Assembly (NCBI GenBank): GCA_964407925.1 | Contig: CAYOXM010000006.1 | Span: 1-62,418 of the forward strand | Direction of reading: 5' to 3' | DNA length: 62,418 nt | DNA from: CAYOXM01 sp964407925 | GTDB lineage: Bacteria; Patescibacteriota; Patescibacteriia; SG8-24 | In this document: positions 25,748-32,630 of the stretch, in pieces | Position numbering within the stretch: the stretch's first letter is position 1 | How the letters are laid out: every line of letters begins with the position of its first letter | Translations under genes and position numbers: made by a program | The notes under the pieces: model-generated | The model's database searches: none | What the model was told of the DNA's origin: nothing | Seen by the model: only the letters and a program-made list of their open reading frames with translations

Positions 25748-26764
25748 ATGAAAAGGATTCTGAACGTTCTGCGTCTGTTCGTCATGACGTCGGCCAAGGA
25801 CGCGTACGAGGAAGCGCGGGAAAACCTGCGCCTCACCCTCAACCTCGTCTACGCCGCCATCGGCGCGCCGCTCGTCCTGCTCGTCATCGGCACGTGCTTC
25901 GGGATGTTCGGTCTCTCGGAGGTCGCTCGCGGCTTCAACGTCGCGGCTGGCTTCTTCGGCACCGCGCTCCTGACGCTCGTCTGGATTCGCGCCGTCACGT
26001 TCGGCTACATCGCGCTCTTCCTCGCGAAGGGCGTGAAGGTGGTCAGCGGCTCGAAGATCGACATCGCCGACGAGCTCGAAATCGACCGTTTCTCCAAGTG
26101 GCTCCGGGGCGTCACGGCCTGGGCGTCGGGCGTCTGCCTGTACGCGCAGATCGTGCCGGTCTGGAAGCATCTCGGCGTCTCGGTCATCGCGGCGACCTGC
26201 ATCATGGTCCTCGCGGCGATCATGTCGGCCAAGTGGTTCAACAGCAACGTGCCGAAGTACGTCTTCGCCGGCGCCACCCTCGCGGTGTTCGCCGTCACGA
26301 CGCTGTCGCTGGTCAGCCCGAAGTTCGATCAGGCTTTCCAGAACCACAAGGACCGCGTCCTCGGCGCCGAGCGATTCAGCGAGGCGGACAAGGACCTGCT
26401 CACGCAGAAGCAAGCCGAACGCGCGAAGATCATTCGACGCGCGGTCGACCTCTGCGGGGGCGAGCTCTGCACCGGCGACCAGGAAAAGCTCGCAAAGCTC
26501 GACCGGGACATCGCCGACCTGCAGCAGGGCACGTACTGGGAGCGTCGCATGAACGGCACCGCGCCGAGCACGCCCGCTCCCAAGGTCGAGGGCACGAAAG
26601 CCGCGAACGGCGCCTCCGTCGCGGACCTTCCGCCCCCGCCCGCCGCCCCGACGGTCCAGATCGCCGCGAACGCGGATGACAGCGCCAAGAAGGCCCCTCC
26701 TTCCACGGGTACGAAGGACAAGGCTGAGCAGATCTGCTCGAAGTACCCCGACCTCTGCAAGTAA
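25748..26764 (+). CDS. polytopic membrane protein of the unknown module
   Basis: 338 residues. About five hydrophobic segments (near 33-55, 62-92, 125-145, 148-165, 172-195) are followed by a charged helical region with a CGGELC pair and a Pro/Ala-rich tail ending in ICSKYPDLCK. I recognise no family. GGAGG at about 25736-25740 sets the ATG. It lies 84 nt after the previous gene across a hairpin, and a strong terminator follows, so the two genes form one operon. Possibly a membrane partner of the 24587 product. Confidence 0.78.
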   Translation: MKRILNVLRLFVMTSAKDAYEEARENLRLTLNLVYAAIGAPLVLLVIGTCFGMFGLSEVARGFNVAAGFFGTALLTLVWIRAVTFGYIALFLAKGVKVVSGSKIDIADELEIDRFSKWLRGVTAWASGVCLYAQIVPVWKHLGVSVIAATCIMVLAAIMSAKWFNSNVPKYVFAGATLAVFAVTTLSLVSPKFDQAFQNHKDRVLGAERFSEADKDLLTQKQAERAKIIRRAVDLCGGELCTGDQEKLAKLDRDIADLQQGTYWERRMNGTAPSTPAPKVEGTKAANGASVADLPPPPAAPTVQIAANADDSAKKAPPSTGTKDKAEQICSKYPDLCK

Positions 26765-26778
26765 GCAGGGATCGCGAA

Positions 26779-26812
26779 GGGCCCCGGACGCTTGTCCGGG
26801 GCCCTCTTCTTA
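26779..26812 (+). terminator. intrinsic terminator of module operon 1
   Basis: Eleven-base-pair GGGCCCCGGAC/GTCCGGGGCCC stem with loop GCTT, followed by a T-rich run. Confidence 0.88.
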
Positions 26813-26832
26813 TTTTCCGCCTTATTTTATTT

Positions 26833-26894
26833 GCTAATTTTAGCGTAAATATTGACCTGACAGGCTTGACAAAAGCCTTAAAATATGCTAAAGT
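26833..26894 (+). promoter_or_regulatory. promoter with operator-like palindrome, copy 2
   Basis: GCTAATTTTAGC (26833-26844), CCTGACA (26856-26862), TTGACA (26866-26871), 17-nt spacer ending TGC, TAAAGT (26889-26894). The palindrome-to-minus-35 distance is 21 nt, against 22 nt in copy 1. Confidence 0.8.
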
Positions 26895-26901
26895 GCTATG
26901 T

Positions 26902-26930
26902 TCGGTGATGAGGATTCTCCTCTGAACCGA
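26902..26930 (+). promoter_or_regulatory. 5' stem-loop at predicted transcript start
   Basis: TCGGT-GAT-GAGGA/TCCTC-TGA-ACCGA stem with a symmetric internal loop. The predicted start (about 26901) is at its base, as in copy 1. Confidence 0.5.
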
Positions 26931-26980
26931 CAGGACTCGAAAGGTCTTTACAACCAACCTCTCACACAGGAGTAGAAGCC

Positions 26981-27439
26981 ATGAAGTCGAATCTGACCCT
27001 CGTGCTGCTCGCGTTCGTTGCCCTCACGGGAGTCGGATGCGCGCATGCGAACTTCGCCTCGGAGCCCGGCACCTACACCGTCGCCGGACGCTCGCACAAC
27101 CCCGAAGCGATGGCGGCGACGCTGTCGATGAACTACACGCGGGAGAAGAACACCACGGAGTACTGGAACTGCGTCGCGGCGGGCAAGTGCTTCGCCTACC
27201 CGGGCGGCGGCTATGGCAACGCCATGAGCTACCACTACGGGAACGTCTACGTTCCTCCGCCTCCCGCCCCGCCGTCGGCCATGCCCGCGGCAAGCGGACA
27301 GGGACCGGCGGTCGCTCCTCCTCCCGGCGGCTACGCCACGAAGGAAGAGCTCGACTGCGTCAAGGCGAAGGCCGACGACGCGCTCCGCGCGCAGGCCGGC
27401 GTTCCCCTCAAGGGTCTGCCGCCGCACTGCAAGAAGTGA
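26981..27439 (+). CDS. small Pro-rich lipoprotein of the unknown module
   Basis: 152 residues with a lipoprotein signal peptide (lipobox LTGVGC, Cys20). The mature part has a Tyr/Gly-rich segment (FAYPGGGYGNAMSYHYGN) and a long Pro/Ala linker. A helical C-terminus holds two more Cys. SD AGGAG at about 26968-26972. No family recognised. First gene of module operon 2, followed 40 nt later by a second lipoprotein. Confidence 0.8.
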   Translation: MKSNLTLVLLAFVALTGVGCAHANFASEPGTYTVAGRSHNPEAMAATLSMNYTREKNTTEYWNCVAAGKCFAYPGGGYGNAMSYHYGNVYVPPPPAPPSAMPAASGQGPAVAPPPGGYATKEELDCVKAKADDALRAQAGVPLKGLPPHCKK

Positions 27440-27479
27440 ACGAAACCATCCACCGAAATTCTCGACAAGGAGTCCGTCA

Positions 27480-28046
27480 ATGAAGAACCTGTACGCCTGC
27501 ATCGTTCTCGTCCTGCTCTCGTTCGTCACCGGCTGCGCGTCGACCGCCCCGCTTCGTCCGGCGGCCGACTCCAGCTTCCAGGCCACGCCTGGCTTCGTCC
27601 CTCCTCCGACCGGCCCCGCGATGATGGTGGCCCCTGGCGCAGCGATGCCCATGGGTTACCCCCAGCACTACGCCTTCCTCGAGAAGCGCGTGCCGGGCTG
27701 CGAGAAGGGGCCGCTCGCGCTGAAGATCGAGAATCACACCGCGTACTTCGTGAAGCTCATGATCGACGGCGTCGAGCTCGAGATGTTCAGCACCCAGGGC
27801 CCGCTTCCGGGGTTCATTCCTCCGGAGACGGCAGTCTGGGTCTGCCTCGCGAGGAACGGCGAAGTGAATTTCACGGGCATCGCGTTCGTGAAGCGGCCCA
27901 TCGGCGCCACCGGCACCTACTCGTTGCAGGAAGTGCACGGCGCCTACGGCCGGTTCAACATGACCCGAAACCTCGGTCCCCAGACCGATGCCGTGCTGGA
28001 ACACCACCTGTTCCCCTTCGACAACAACACGTTCCGCTTCGAGTGA
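27480..28046 (+). CDS. lipoprotein of the unknown module
   Basis: 188 residues with lipobox SFVTGC (Cys19). A Pro/Met-rich linker leads to a beta-rich domain with LKIENHTAYFVKLMIDGVEL, a pattern suggesting a small Ig-like or jelly-roll fold. AAGGAG sets the ATG. It is paired with the preceding lipoprotein and closed by its own terminator. Function unknown. Co-regulation with operon 1 suggests an envelope complex made of the membrane protein, the two lipoproteins and the cytosolic 24587 product. Confidence 0.8.
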   Translation: MKNLYACIVLVLLSFVTGCASTAPLRPAADSSFQATPGFVPPPTGPAMMVAPGAAMPMGYPQHYAFLEKRVPGCEKGPLALKIENHTAYFVKLMIDGVELEMFSTQGPLPGFIPPETAVWVCLARNGEVNFTGIAFVKRPIGATGTYSLQEVHGAYGRFNMTRNLGPQTDAVLEHHLFPFDNNTFRFE

Positions 28047-28063
28047 GAGGGCAGTGATACGAA

Positions 28064-28104
28064 GAGGCCCGGTGCGCGCTTGCGCAACCGGGCCTCCTTT
28101 TTTT
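28064..28104 (+). terminator. intrinsic terminator of module operon 2
   Basis: GAGGCCCGGT/ACCGGGCCTC with an inner GCGC/GCGC stem and a C-T7 tract. Confidence 0.88.
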
Positions 28105-28123
28105 CCGAACGTCCCGTGCCGGC

Positions 28124-28528
28124 TTAGCCGGTGGTGGCGGTGCTGATGGCGTTGACCACGAACCCCGTGATGGCGTAGGCGGCAAAGATGAGGATCATGC
28201 CGATGATGCACTGGGTGATGATCTGCTTCGCCTTCTTGACCTTCTCCTCGTTGCCCTGCGCGGTCATCCAGAGGAAGCCGGCGTAAATGATGAGCGTGAC
28301 GAGGATGACGCCGAGCAGGCCGATGGCGGCGTTGATGAACGAGCCGACGAGCTGCGGCAGGCTCTTCTGGGTGGAAACGCCGGCGGCGTTGCCCGTCTGC
28401 TGGTAGTTGTTCTTGAGGTTGTCGAGCGCGGTCGCGGCGGAAGCCACGAGCGGCGCCGCCGTCAGGGCGGCGACCGCGACACCGGCGGCGAGCTGCTTGG
28501 CCCTTGAGCGCAGTGAGTTGGACTGCAT
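28124..28528 (-). CDS. TrbC/VirB2-like mini-pilin 1
   Basis: 134 residues: signal peptide (cleavage after about VASA), a mature N-terminal stretch, and two hydrophobic helices separated by the charged turn WMTAQGNEEKVKKAKQ. This is the hallmark of the pilin-like proteins widespread in Patescibacteria and related to TrbC/VirB2 type IV secretion pilins. It is the last of six consecutive paralogues. A promoter at 28557-28585 may let it be transcribed alone. Pilus assembly is inferred, not shown. Confidence 0.8.
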   Translation of the reverse strand: MQSNSLRSRAKQLAAGVAVAALTAAPLVASAATALDNLKNNYQQTGNAAGVSTQKSLPQLVGSFINAAIGLLGVILVTLIIYAGFLWMTAQGNEEKVKKAKQIITQCIIGMILIFAAYAITGFVVNAISTATTG

Positions 28529-28556
28529 AGTGATGTGTTAATGGTTGACGCCTGTT

Positions 28557-28586
28557 ATTCTAGCAACGTGTCCGTCTGTTTCGCAA
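28557..28586 (-). promoter_or_regulatory. promoter TTGCGA-18-TAGAAT for mini-pilin 1
   Basis: Minus strand: TTGCGA (28581-28586), 18-nt spacer ending TTGC, TAGAAT (28557-28562), about 28 nt before the ATG at 28528. Confidence 0.5.
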
Positions 28587-28593
28587 GCGAACG

Positions 28594-29058
28594 TCAGTCG
28601 CAGTACGGGTTGTCCGTGCCGGGCACGGAACACGGGTCTTCCTCTCCCGAAGCCGCCGGCGCGTCGGACACGGCCGGCGAAACGATGTTCGAGATGACGA
28701 ATCCGACGAGCGTGTAAGCGCTGAAGATGATGATGATGCCGATGATCGAGCCGGTAATGACGTTCTTCGCCCGCTTGATCTTCTCGTCATTGCCCTGCGC
28801 CGTCATGTAGAGGAAGCCGCCGTAGATGATGAGCCCGAGGAAAAGCGACCCCATGAGCGCCGCGAGGCCGCCGATGACCCGTCCGATCATCTGCGAAAGA
28901 TTGGTCTGCGTCGGGACGCCGGACTCCTTCGCCGTGATGCCGAGGCCGGTATCGTCGATGAGGCCCTGGGCGCGAACGCTGACGGCGACCGACCAGAGGA
29001 ACGCGCTCGTAGCCAGTCCCGTCGCCGCAGTCATGAATTTTTTTCGCATGGAGGACAT
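28594..29058 (-). CDS. TrbC/VirB2-like mini-pilin 2
   Basis: 154 residues: signal peptide ending near VRAQG, two hydrophobic helices around YMTAQGNDEKIKRAKN, and an acidic tail with two Cys (DPCSVPGTDNPYCD). The tail differs from its paralogues. The start could be the Met at 29058 or 29049; neither has an SD. Confidence 0.78.
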   Translation of the reverse strand: MSSMRKKFMTAATGLATSAFLWSVAVSVRAQGLIDDTGLGITAKESGVPTQTNLSQMIGRVIGGLAALMGSLFLGLIIYGGFLYMTAQGNDEKIKRAKNVITGSIIGIIIIFSAYTLVGFVISNIVSPAVSDAPAASGEEDPCSVPGTDNPYCD

Positions 29059-29134
29059 GGCCGTTGGTTGGTCGGTGATATCGGGATGCCGCTTCCGGAT
29101 CAAGGACCGGTAAGCTCTCTCTCCGCTTCCCGCT

Positions 29135-29158
29135 CCCCGATCCGGAAAGGAATCGGGG
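29135..29158 (-). promoter_or_regulatory. hairpin downstream of mini-pilin 3
   Basis: CCCCGAT/ATCGGGG stem without a T-tract between mini-pilin genes 3 and 2. Possible RNA-stabilising element. Confidence 0.35.
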
Positions 29159-29176
29159 CAAAGCTTTGCAATCGCG

Positions 29177-29557
29177 TTATGCCGACGTGCCGTTGATGAT
29201 GGCGTTGACGACGAACTGCGCGATAGCGTACGCCGACATGATGATGATGAGACCGATGATGCCGGAGATGATGAGCTTCTTCGCTTCGGAGACTTTCTCC
29301 TCGTTCCCGCCCGCCGTCATCCACTTGAAACCGCCGAGGAGGATGATCACGACTGCAACGATACCGAGAAGGCCCATGAAGGCCTTGATGACGTTGGAGA
29401 CCGTGGTGCGGACGTCCTGCGTACCGAGGCCGATGGCCGTCGCGTAGTTGAGGCCGAGGTCCACGCCGCTGGAGGCCGCGAAGGCCAGCATCGGGAGGGC
29501 CAGGGTCGAAACCGTGAGTGCGCCGACCGCGAGTTTCTTCACTGTGTTCTTTGTCAT
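29177..29557 (-). CDS. TrbC/VirB2-like mini-pilin 3
   Basis: 126 residues with signal peptide (cleavage near LAFAAS), a short mature N-terminus, and two hydrophobic helices around WMTAGGNEEKVSEAKK. The ATG at 29557 is set by a GGGGGTGAG purine run. A TAAAAT -10 box at 29613-29618 gives a leader of about 50 nt. It is the most compact member of the array, with no extra domain. Confidence 0.82.
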   Translation of the reverse strand: MTKNTVKKLAVGALTVSTLALPMLAFAASSGVDLGLNYATAIGLGTQDVRTTVSNVIKAFMGLLGIVAVVIILLGGFKWMTAGGNEEKVSEAKKLIISGIIGLIIIMSAYAIAQFVVNAIINGTSA

Positions 29558-29612
29558 GTTTCTCACCCCCTTTCGTTTATGGAAGATATCCACACAAAGC
29601 ATGGATAGGGTC

Positions 29613-29618
29613 ATTTTA
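29613..29618 (-). promoter_or_regulatory. -10 box (TAAAAT) for mini-pilin 3
   Basis: Minus-strand GGC-TAAAAT, about 55 nt before the ATG at 29557. Confidence 0.4.
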
Positions 29619-29637
29619 GCCCATATGCGGGGAAAGC

Positions 29638-29665
29638 GAAACCCGCCTTTTTTAAGGCGGGTTTC
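29638..29665 (-). terminator. intrinsic terminator after mini-pilin 4
   Basis: AAACCCGCCTT/AAGGCGGGTTT palindrome just downstream of the stop at 29681. The U-tract is short, so termination may be partial. Confidence 0.65.
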
Positions 29666-29680
29666 TGCGCGATTTCGGGG

Positions 29681-30040
29681 TTATTTCGCGGGGTTGTCGA
29701 GATAGCCGATGATGAAGTTCACGAGGGCGAAAGAGACGAAGATGGCGAGTAGGCCGATGGTCGCCCAGACGATGGTGTCCTTGGCCCTTTTAATCTTGTC
29801 TTGGTTGCCTGCCGCGAGCATCCAGGTGACGCCGCCGTAGACGAACATCAGAAGGGCTATGCCGCCGGTGAAGCCGAGGATGCCGCGGATCACGCGACCG
29901 ACGATCTGCGGAAGGGTCAGCCCGCCGCCGAGGAACTTGAGCGCGCCGAGCGTCGCCTGCGCGCTGACGGCCGAGGGGAGAAGGAGCAGGACGACGAGGA
30001 GCGTCGCGGCCGTGGCGCGAGGATGGAAGCGCTTGATCAT
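29681..30040 (-). CDS. TrbC/VirB2-like mini-pilin 4
   Basis: 119 residues with signal peptide (AVSAQA) and two hydrophobic helices around WMLAAGNQDKIKRAKD. The ATG overlaps the stop of mini-pilin 5 (ATGA), so synthesis of 5 and 4 is coupled and probably close to stoichiometric. Confidence 0.8.
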   Translation of the reverse strand: MIKRFHPRATAATLLVVLLLLPSAVSAQATLGALKFLGGGLTLPQIVGRVIRGILGFTGGIALLMFVYGGVTWMLAAGNQDKIKRAKDTIVWATIGLLAIFVSFALVNFIIGYLDNPAK

Positions 30041-30456
30041 ATGGTCACGTCTGAGAATCCGGAGAGGGCGGCGAAGACGGCGCGGAGCAGGGCGTAGGAG
30101 CCGAAGATGATGACGAGGCCGAGCGCCGCGGTGATGAATACCTGCTTGCCCTTCTTGATCTTGTCGGGGTTGCCGCCCGACGTGAGCCAGGTGAAGCCTC
30201 CCCAGATGAACATGAGCAGCCCGATGGAACCGGAAATGCCGGTGACGATGCGGATGGCCCTGCCGGCGAGGACGCGGAAGTCGGTCGTGCCGAGGGGGTT
30301 GGAAAGTGCGTAGGTCTTGGTCGTCGGCGCTGATCCCGATGCCGCGGGGGGTTTGGGCGGGTCGGCAGCATGTACCGACGGGGCGAACGCGAGAGTGAAC
30401 AGTGAGAGCGAGAGGATCGCGGTGAGCGCCGCGGCGCGTACTTTCATGATTCGCAT
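30037..30456 (-). CDS. TrbC/VirB2-like mini-pilin 5
   Basis: 139 residues with signal peptide (SVHAAD), a Pro/Ser-rich mature N-terminus and two hydrophobic helices around WLTSGGNPDKIKKGKQ. An alternative upstream Met at 30480 would overlap mini-pilin 6 and lengthens the signal peptide implausibly. The stop overlaps the start of mini-pilin 4. Confidence 0.8.
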   Translation of the reverse strand: MRIMKVRAAALTAILSLSLFTLAFAPSVHAADPPKPPAASGSAPTTKTYALSNPLGTTDFRVLAGRAIRIVTGISGSIGLLMFIWGGFTWLTSGGNPDKIKKGKQVFITAALGLVIIFGSYALLRAVFAALSGFSDVTI

Positions 30457-30464
30457 AGGTTTGG

Positions 30465-31196
30465 CTATTTGGGGCAGCATTGGACTTCCGCCTTGCCTTT
30501 GCAGATGCCGACGATGCAGCCCTCGGTTCCCAGCGTGCGCGTCTTGGTGTTCTGGCAGGAGTGCGTCGTAATCTGCGAGCAGTCGCTGATGCATTCCTGC
30601 ACACCCTTGGCGTTCAGGAAGAGTATGCTCTTCGGCCCGCAGCAATCGAGCGTCGAGATCTGGTTGCCCTTGTCGTCCGACGTGATGCGCATGAATTCGG
30701 AACCGCCCTTGATGCCCTTCTGTTCGCAGATGCTGCCGCTTCCCTTGCCGCCGCCCGTCAGCCGCTGGTAGCCGTACTCGATGACGTACGCCGCGGTCAG
30801 GATGATGAAGATGCCGATGACGGCGTTCTTGATCGCGTCCTTGCCCTCGGAAACTTTCTTGTCGTTGCCGCCCGAGGACAGGATCTTGAAGCCGCCGAGG
30901 ATGAACATGAACAGCGCGAAACTGCCGGTGACGCTGAAGATGAGGCGCGCGACGTTCACGAACGCGGTGACGGCGCAGTTCAGGTCGGGAAGGCCGGTCT
31001 TGGCGCAGGCCGGAACGATGGAAATGGCGAGCGCCGGCCGGCCGAAGAGCACGGAAACGCCGATGATCGCGACCGCGATCGCGGGAGTGAGGAACAGCCC
31101 CTGGAGGAGCGGCGCGGTGCGGCCGCGGAAGAAGCGTTTGCGCATGGCATTCGTCGCCGGCCGGGCCGGCGGGTAAGCGTTAGGTCGCTCGGTCAC
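30465..31196 (-). CDS. TrbC/VirB2-like pilin 6 with Cys-rich C-terminal domain
   Basis: 243 residues. An N-terminal signal or anchor and the two-helix pilin core (turn KILSSGGNDKKVSEGKD) are followed by about 95 residues with ten Cys (LDCCGPKS, ECISDC, GCIVGICKG, VQCCPK), a probable disulfide-knotted extracellular domain. It may be an adhesive or tip subunit. The GTG start at 31196 overlaps the upstream stop (GTGA). An ATG at 31145 would give a more usual signal peptide, so the start is open. Confidence 0.75.
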   Translation of the reverse strand: MTERPNAYPPARPATNAMRKRFFRGRTAPLLQGLFLTPAIAVAIIGVSVLFGRPALAISIVPACAKTGLPDLNCAVTAFVNVARLIFSVTGSFALFMFILGGFKILSSGGNDKKVSEGKDAIKNAVIGIFIILTAAYVIEYGYQRLTGGGKGSGSICEQKGIKGGSEFMRITSDDKGNQISTLDCCGPKSILFLNAKGVQECISDCSQITTHSCQNTKTRTLGTEGCIVGICKGKAEVQCCPK

Positions 31197-32623
31197 TTGA
31201 TGGTCTGGTTGACCTTGGTGGCTCCGAGTTCGATGATTTTCTTCGGATCGGCCTCGCCCGAGAGCATCTGCCGTATCATGTCGGTGAAGGCGAGTTCCGC
31301 CGCGTTGGCATCCGTACCATGATACCAGCTTTTCGCGGTCGGGACCTGCGCGGCGAAGACGGAAAGGTCAAGGTCCTCGAGCTGGCCGTTGATGAGGCTG
31401 CGGAGCGCGGTCGGCTTCCTCGTGGCGGCAAGGTACTTCGTGGCCTGCTCTGCGGACGTCATGAACTGGACGAAGTTCCACGCCTCGTCGGCGTGCGTCG
31501 TCTTTTTCGAGACGACTTCGACCCAGTAGTTGGCGAAGTGGACCGGCTTGTTGCCCTCGATCTGCGGGAAGCCGGAGATGCCGAAGTTCAGCTTGGGGTT
31601 GCTGAAGCGGATGACCGGGAGGTGGTAGGCGTAGCCGAAGAAAAACGCGGTCTGGCCGTTGATGAACGCCTGGAGCGATCCGGGCATCTTGTCGTTCCAC
31701 GTGTAGACTTCCTTTTCGGGGTTGGCGAAGTCGGTGTAGAAAATGAGCGCCTCGGCGCCCGGCGGGAAGGGGCGTCCGGCGAGCTCCGGCGGGTACTTGT
31801 CGAACGTCGCGACGCCGTTTTCTCCCGTCATCTGCGTGCCGTTCTGCATCATGAGCGCGGCGAGCACGTCGGTGGACCGCTCTACGTTGTTCGCCGTGCC
31901 GAGCGCCGCGGCCGACTGGATGATGACGCCGGTCTCGTCGAGGCGGGTGACCTTCTTCACCTGCTCCTGGAACGTGCGCCAGTCGGTCGCCGGCTGCGCG
32001 ATGCCGGCGTTATTGAGCATGTCGCGGTTGTAGTAGAGCACGAGGGAGTCGACGGAAAGCGGGACGCCGTAAATCTTCGGCACGAGCGGCGCGCGCGGGT
32101 CGTCCTGCTCGGTCGGTAGGACGACGTCGGCGGACACGGTGTCGACGTAATCGTTGGCGAGCTGCTTGAGCGTGATGCCGGGCTCCTGACGGATCACCGT
32201 GACCGCTTCCTTCTTGATCGTGCCCTGGATTTCGCGGTAGGGGATCGAGAGTACCGGCGGGACCGCGAGCAGCCGGGGCTGCCAGCCGCGCATCCACGTG
32301 TTGTGGATGCTGAAGACGTCGGGACCCTTGTCCTCGGCGATCGCCGAGAGCAGCTCCTTCTCGTATTCGTCTGAGCGGAACTTGCGGTACTCGACCTGGA
32401 TGTTCGGATGCTGCGTCCGGTACGCCTGGATGATGCCGGAGAACGCGTCTTCGTCGTCAAAGACGCGCCAGACCTTGAGGACGATCGGCCGAGAGCGCTG
32501 CGCGACTTCCTTGCTGACGCCCTTGCAGCCGAAACCGGCGAAGAGCAGCGTCGCCGCGAGCGAGAGGAGCACGGTCCGGCCGAAGGCGGCCTTGAGGCGC
32601 ATGACGAGGGAGCGAATCTCCAT
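31193..32623 (-). CDS. extracellular solute-binding lipoprotein 1 (family 1)
   Basis: 476 residues with lipobox FAGFGC and a two-lobed periplasmic-binding fold like carbohydrate-binding family 1 (opening LKVWRVFDDEDAFSGIIQAY, C-lobe VEVVSKKTTHADEAWNFVQF). It is related along its length to the protein at 33631-35025. No sugar-type permease genes (MalF/MalG) are adjacent. It is directly upstream of pilin 6, overlapping it by four bases, which is unusual for a transporter subunit. Ligand unknown. Confidence 0.85.
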   Translation of the reverse strand: MEIRSLVMRLKAAFGRTVLLSLAATLLFAGFGCKGVSKEVAQRSRPIVLKVWRVFDDEDAFSGIIQAYRTQHPNIQVEYRKFRSDEYEKELLSAIAEDKGPDVFSIHNTWMRGWQPRLLAVPPVLSIPYREIQGTIKKEAVTVIRQEPGITLKQLANDYVDTVSADVVLPTEQDDPRAPLVPKIYGVPLSVDSLVLYYNRDMLNNAGIAQPATDWRTFQEQVKKVTRLDETGVIIQSAAALGTANNVERSTDVLAALMMQNGTQMTGENGVATFDKYPPELAGRPFPPGAEALIFYTDFANPEKEVYTWNDKMPGSLQAFINGQTAFFFGYAYHLPVIRFSNPKLNFGISGFPQIEGNKPVHFANYWVEVVSKKTTHADEAWNFVQFMTSAEQATKYLAATRKPTALRSLINGQLEDLDLSVFAAQVPTAKSWYHGTDANAAELAFTDMIRQMLSGEADPKKIIELGATKVNQTIK

Positions 32624-32630
32624 AGGGCGT

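Noticed and set aside
24426..28104. The four-gene module as a restriction or abortive-infection defence system
   Set aside because: No nuclease, ATPase, NTPase, reverse transcriptase or toxin motif is visible. Lipoproteins and a membrane protein point to the envelope instead.
29592..29600. DnaA-box-like ATATCCACA in the mini-pilin 3 leader
   Set aside because: One mismatch, isolated and in a transcribed leader, so probably chance.
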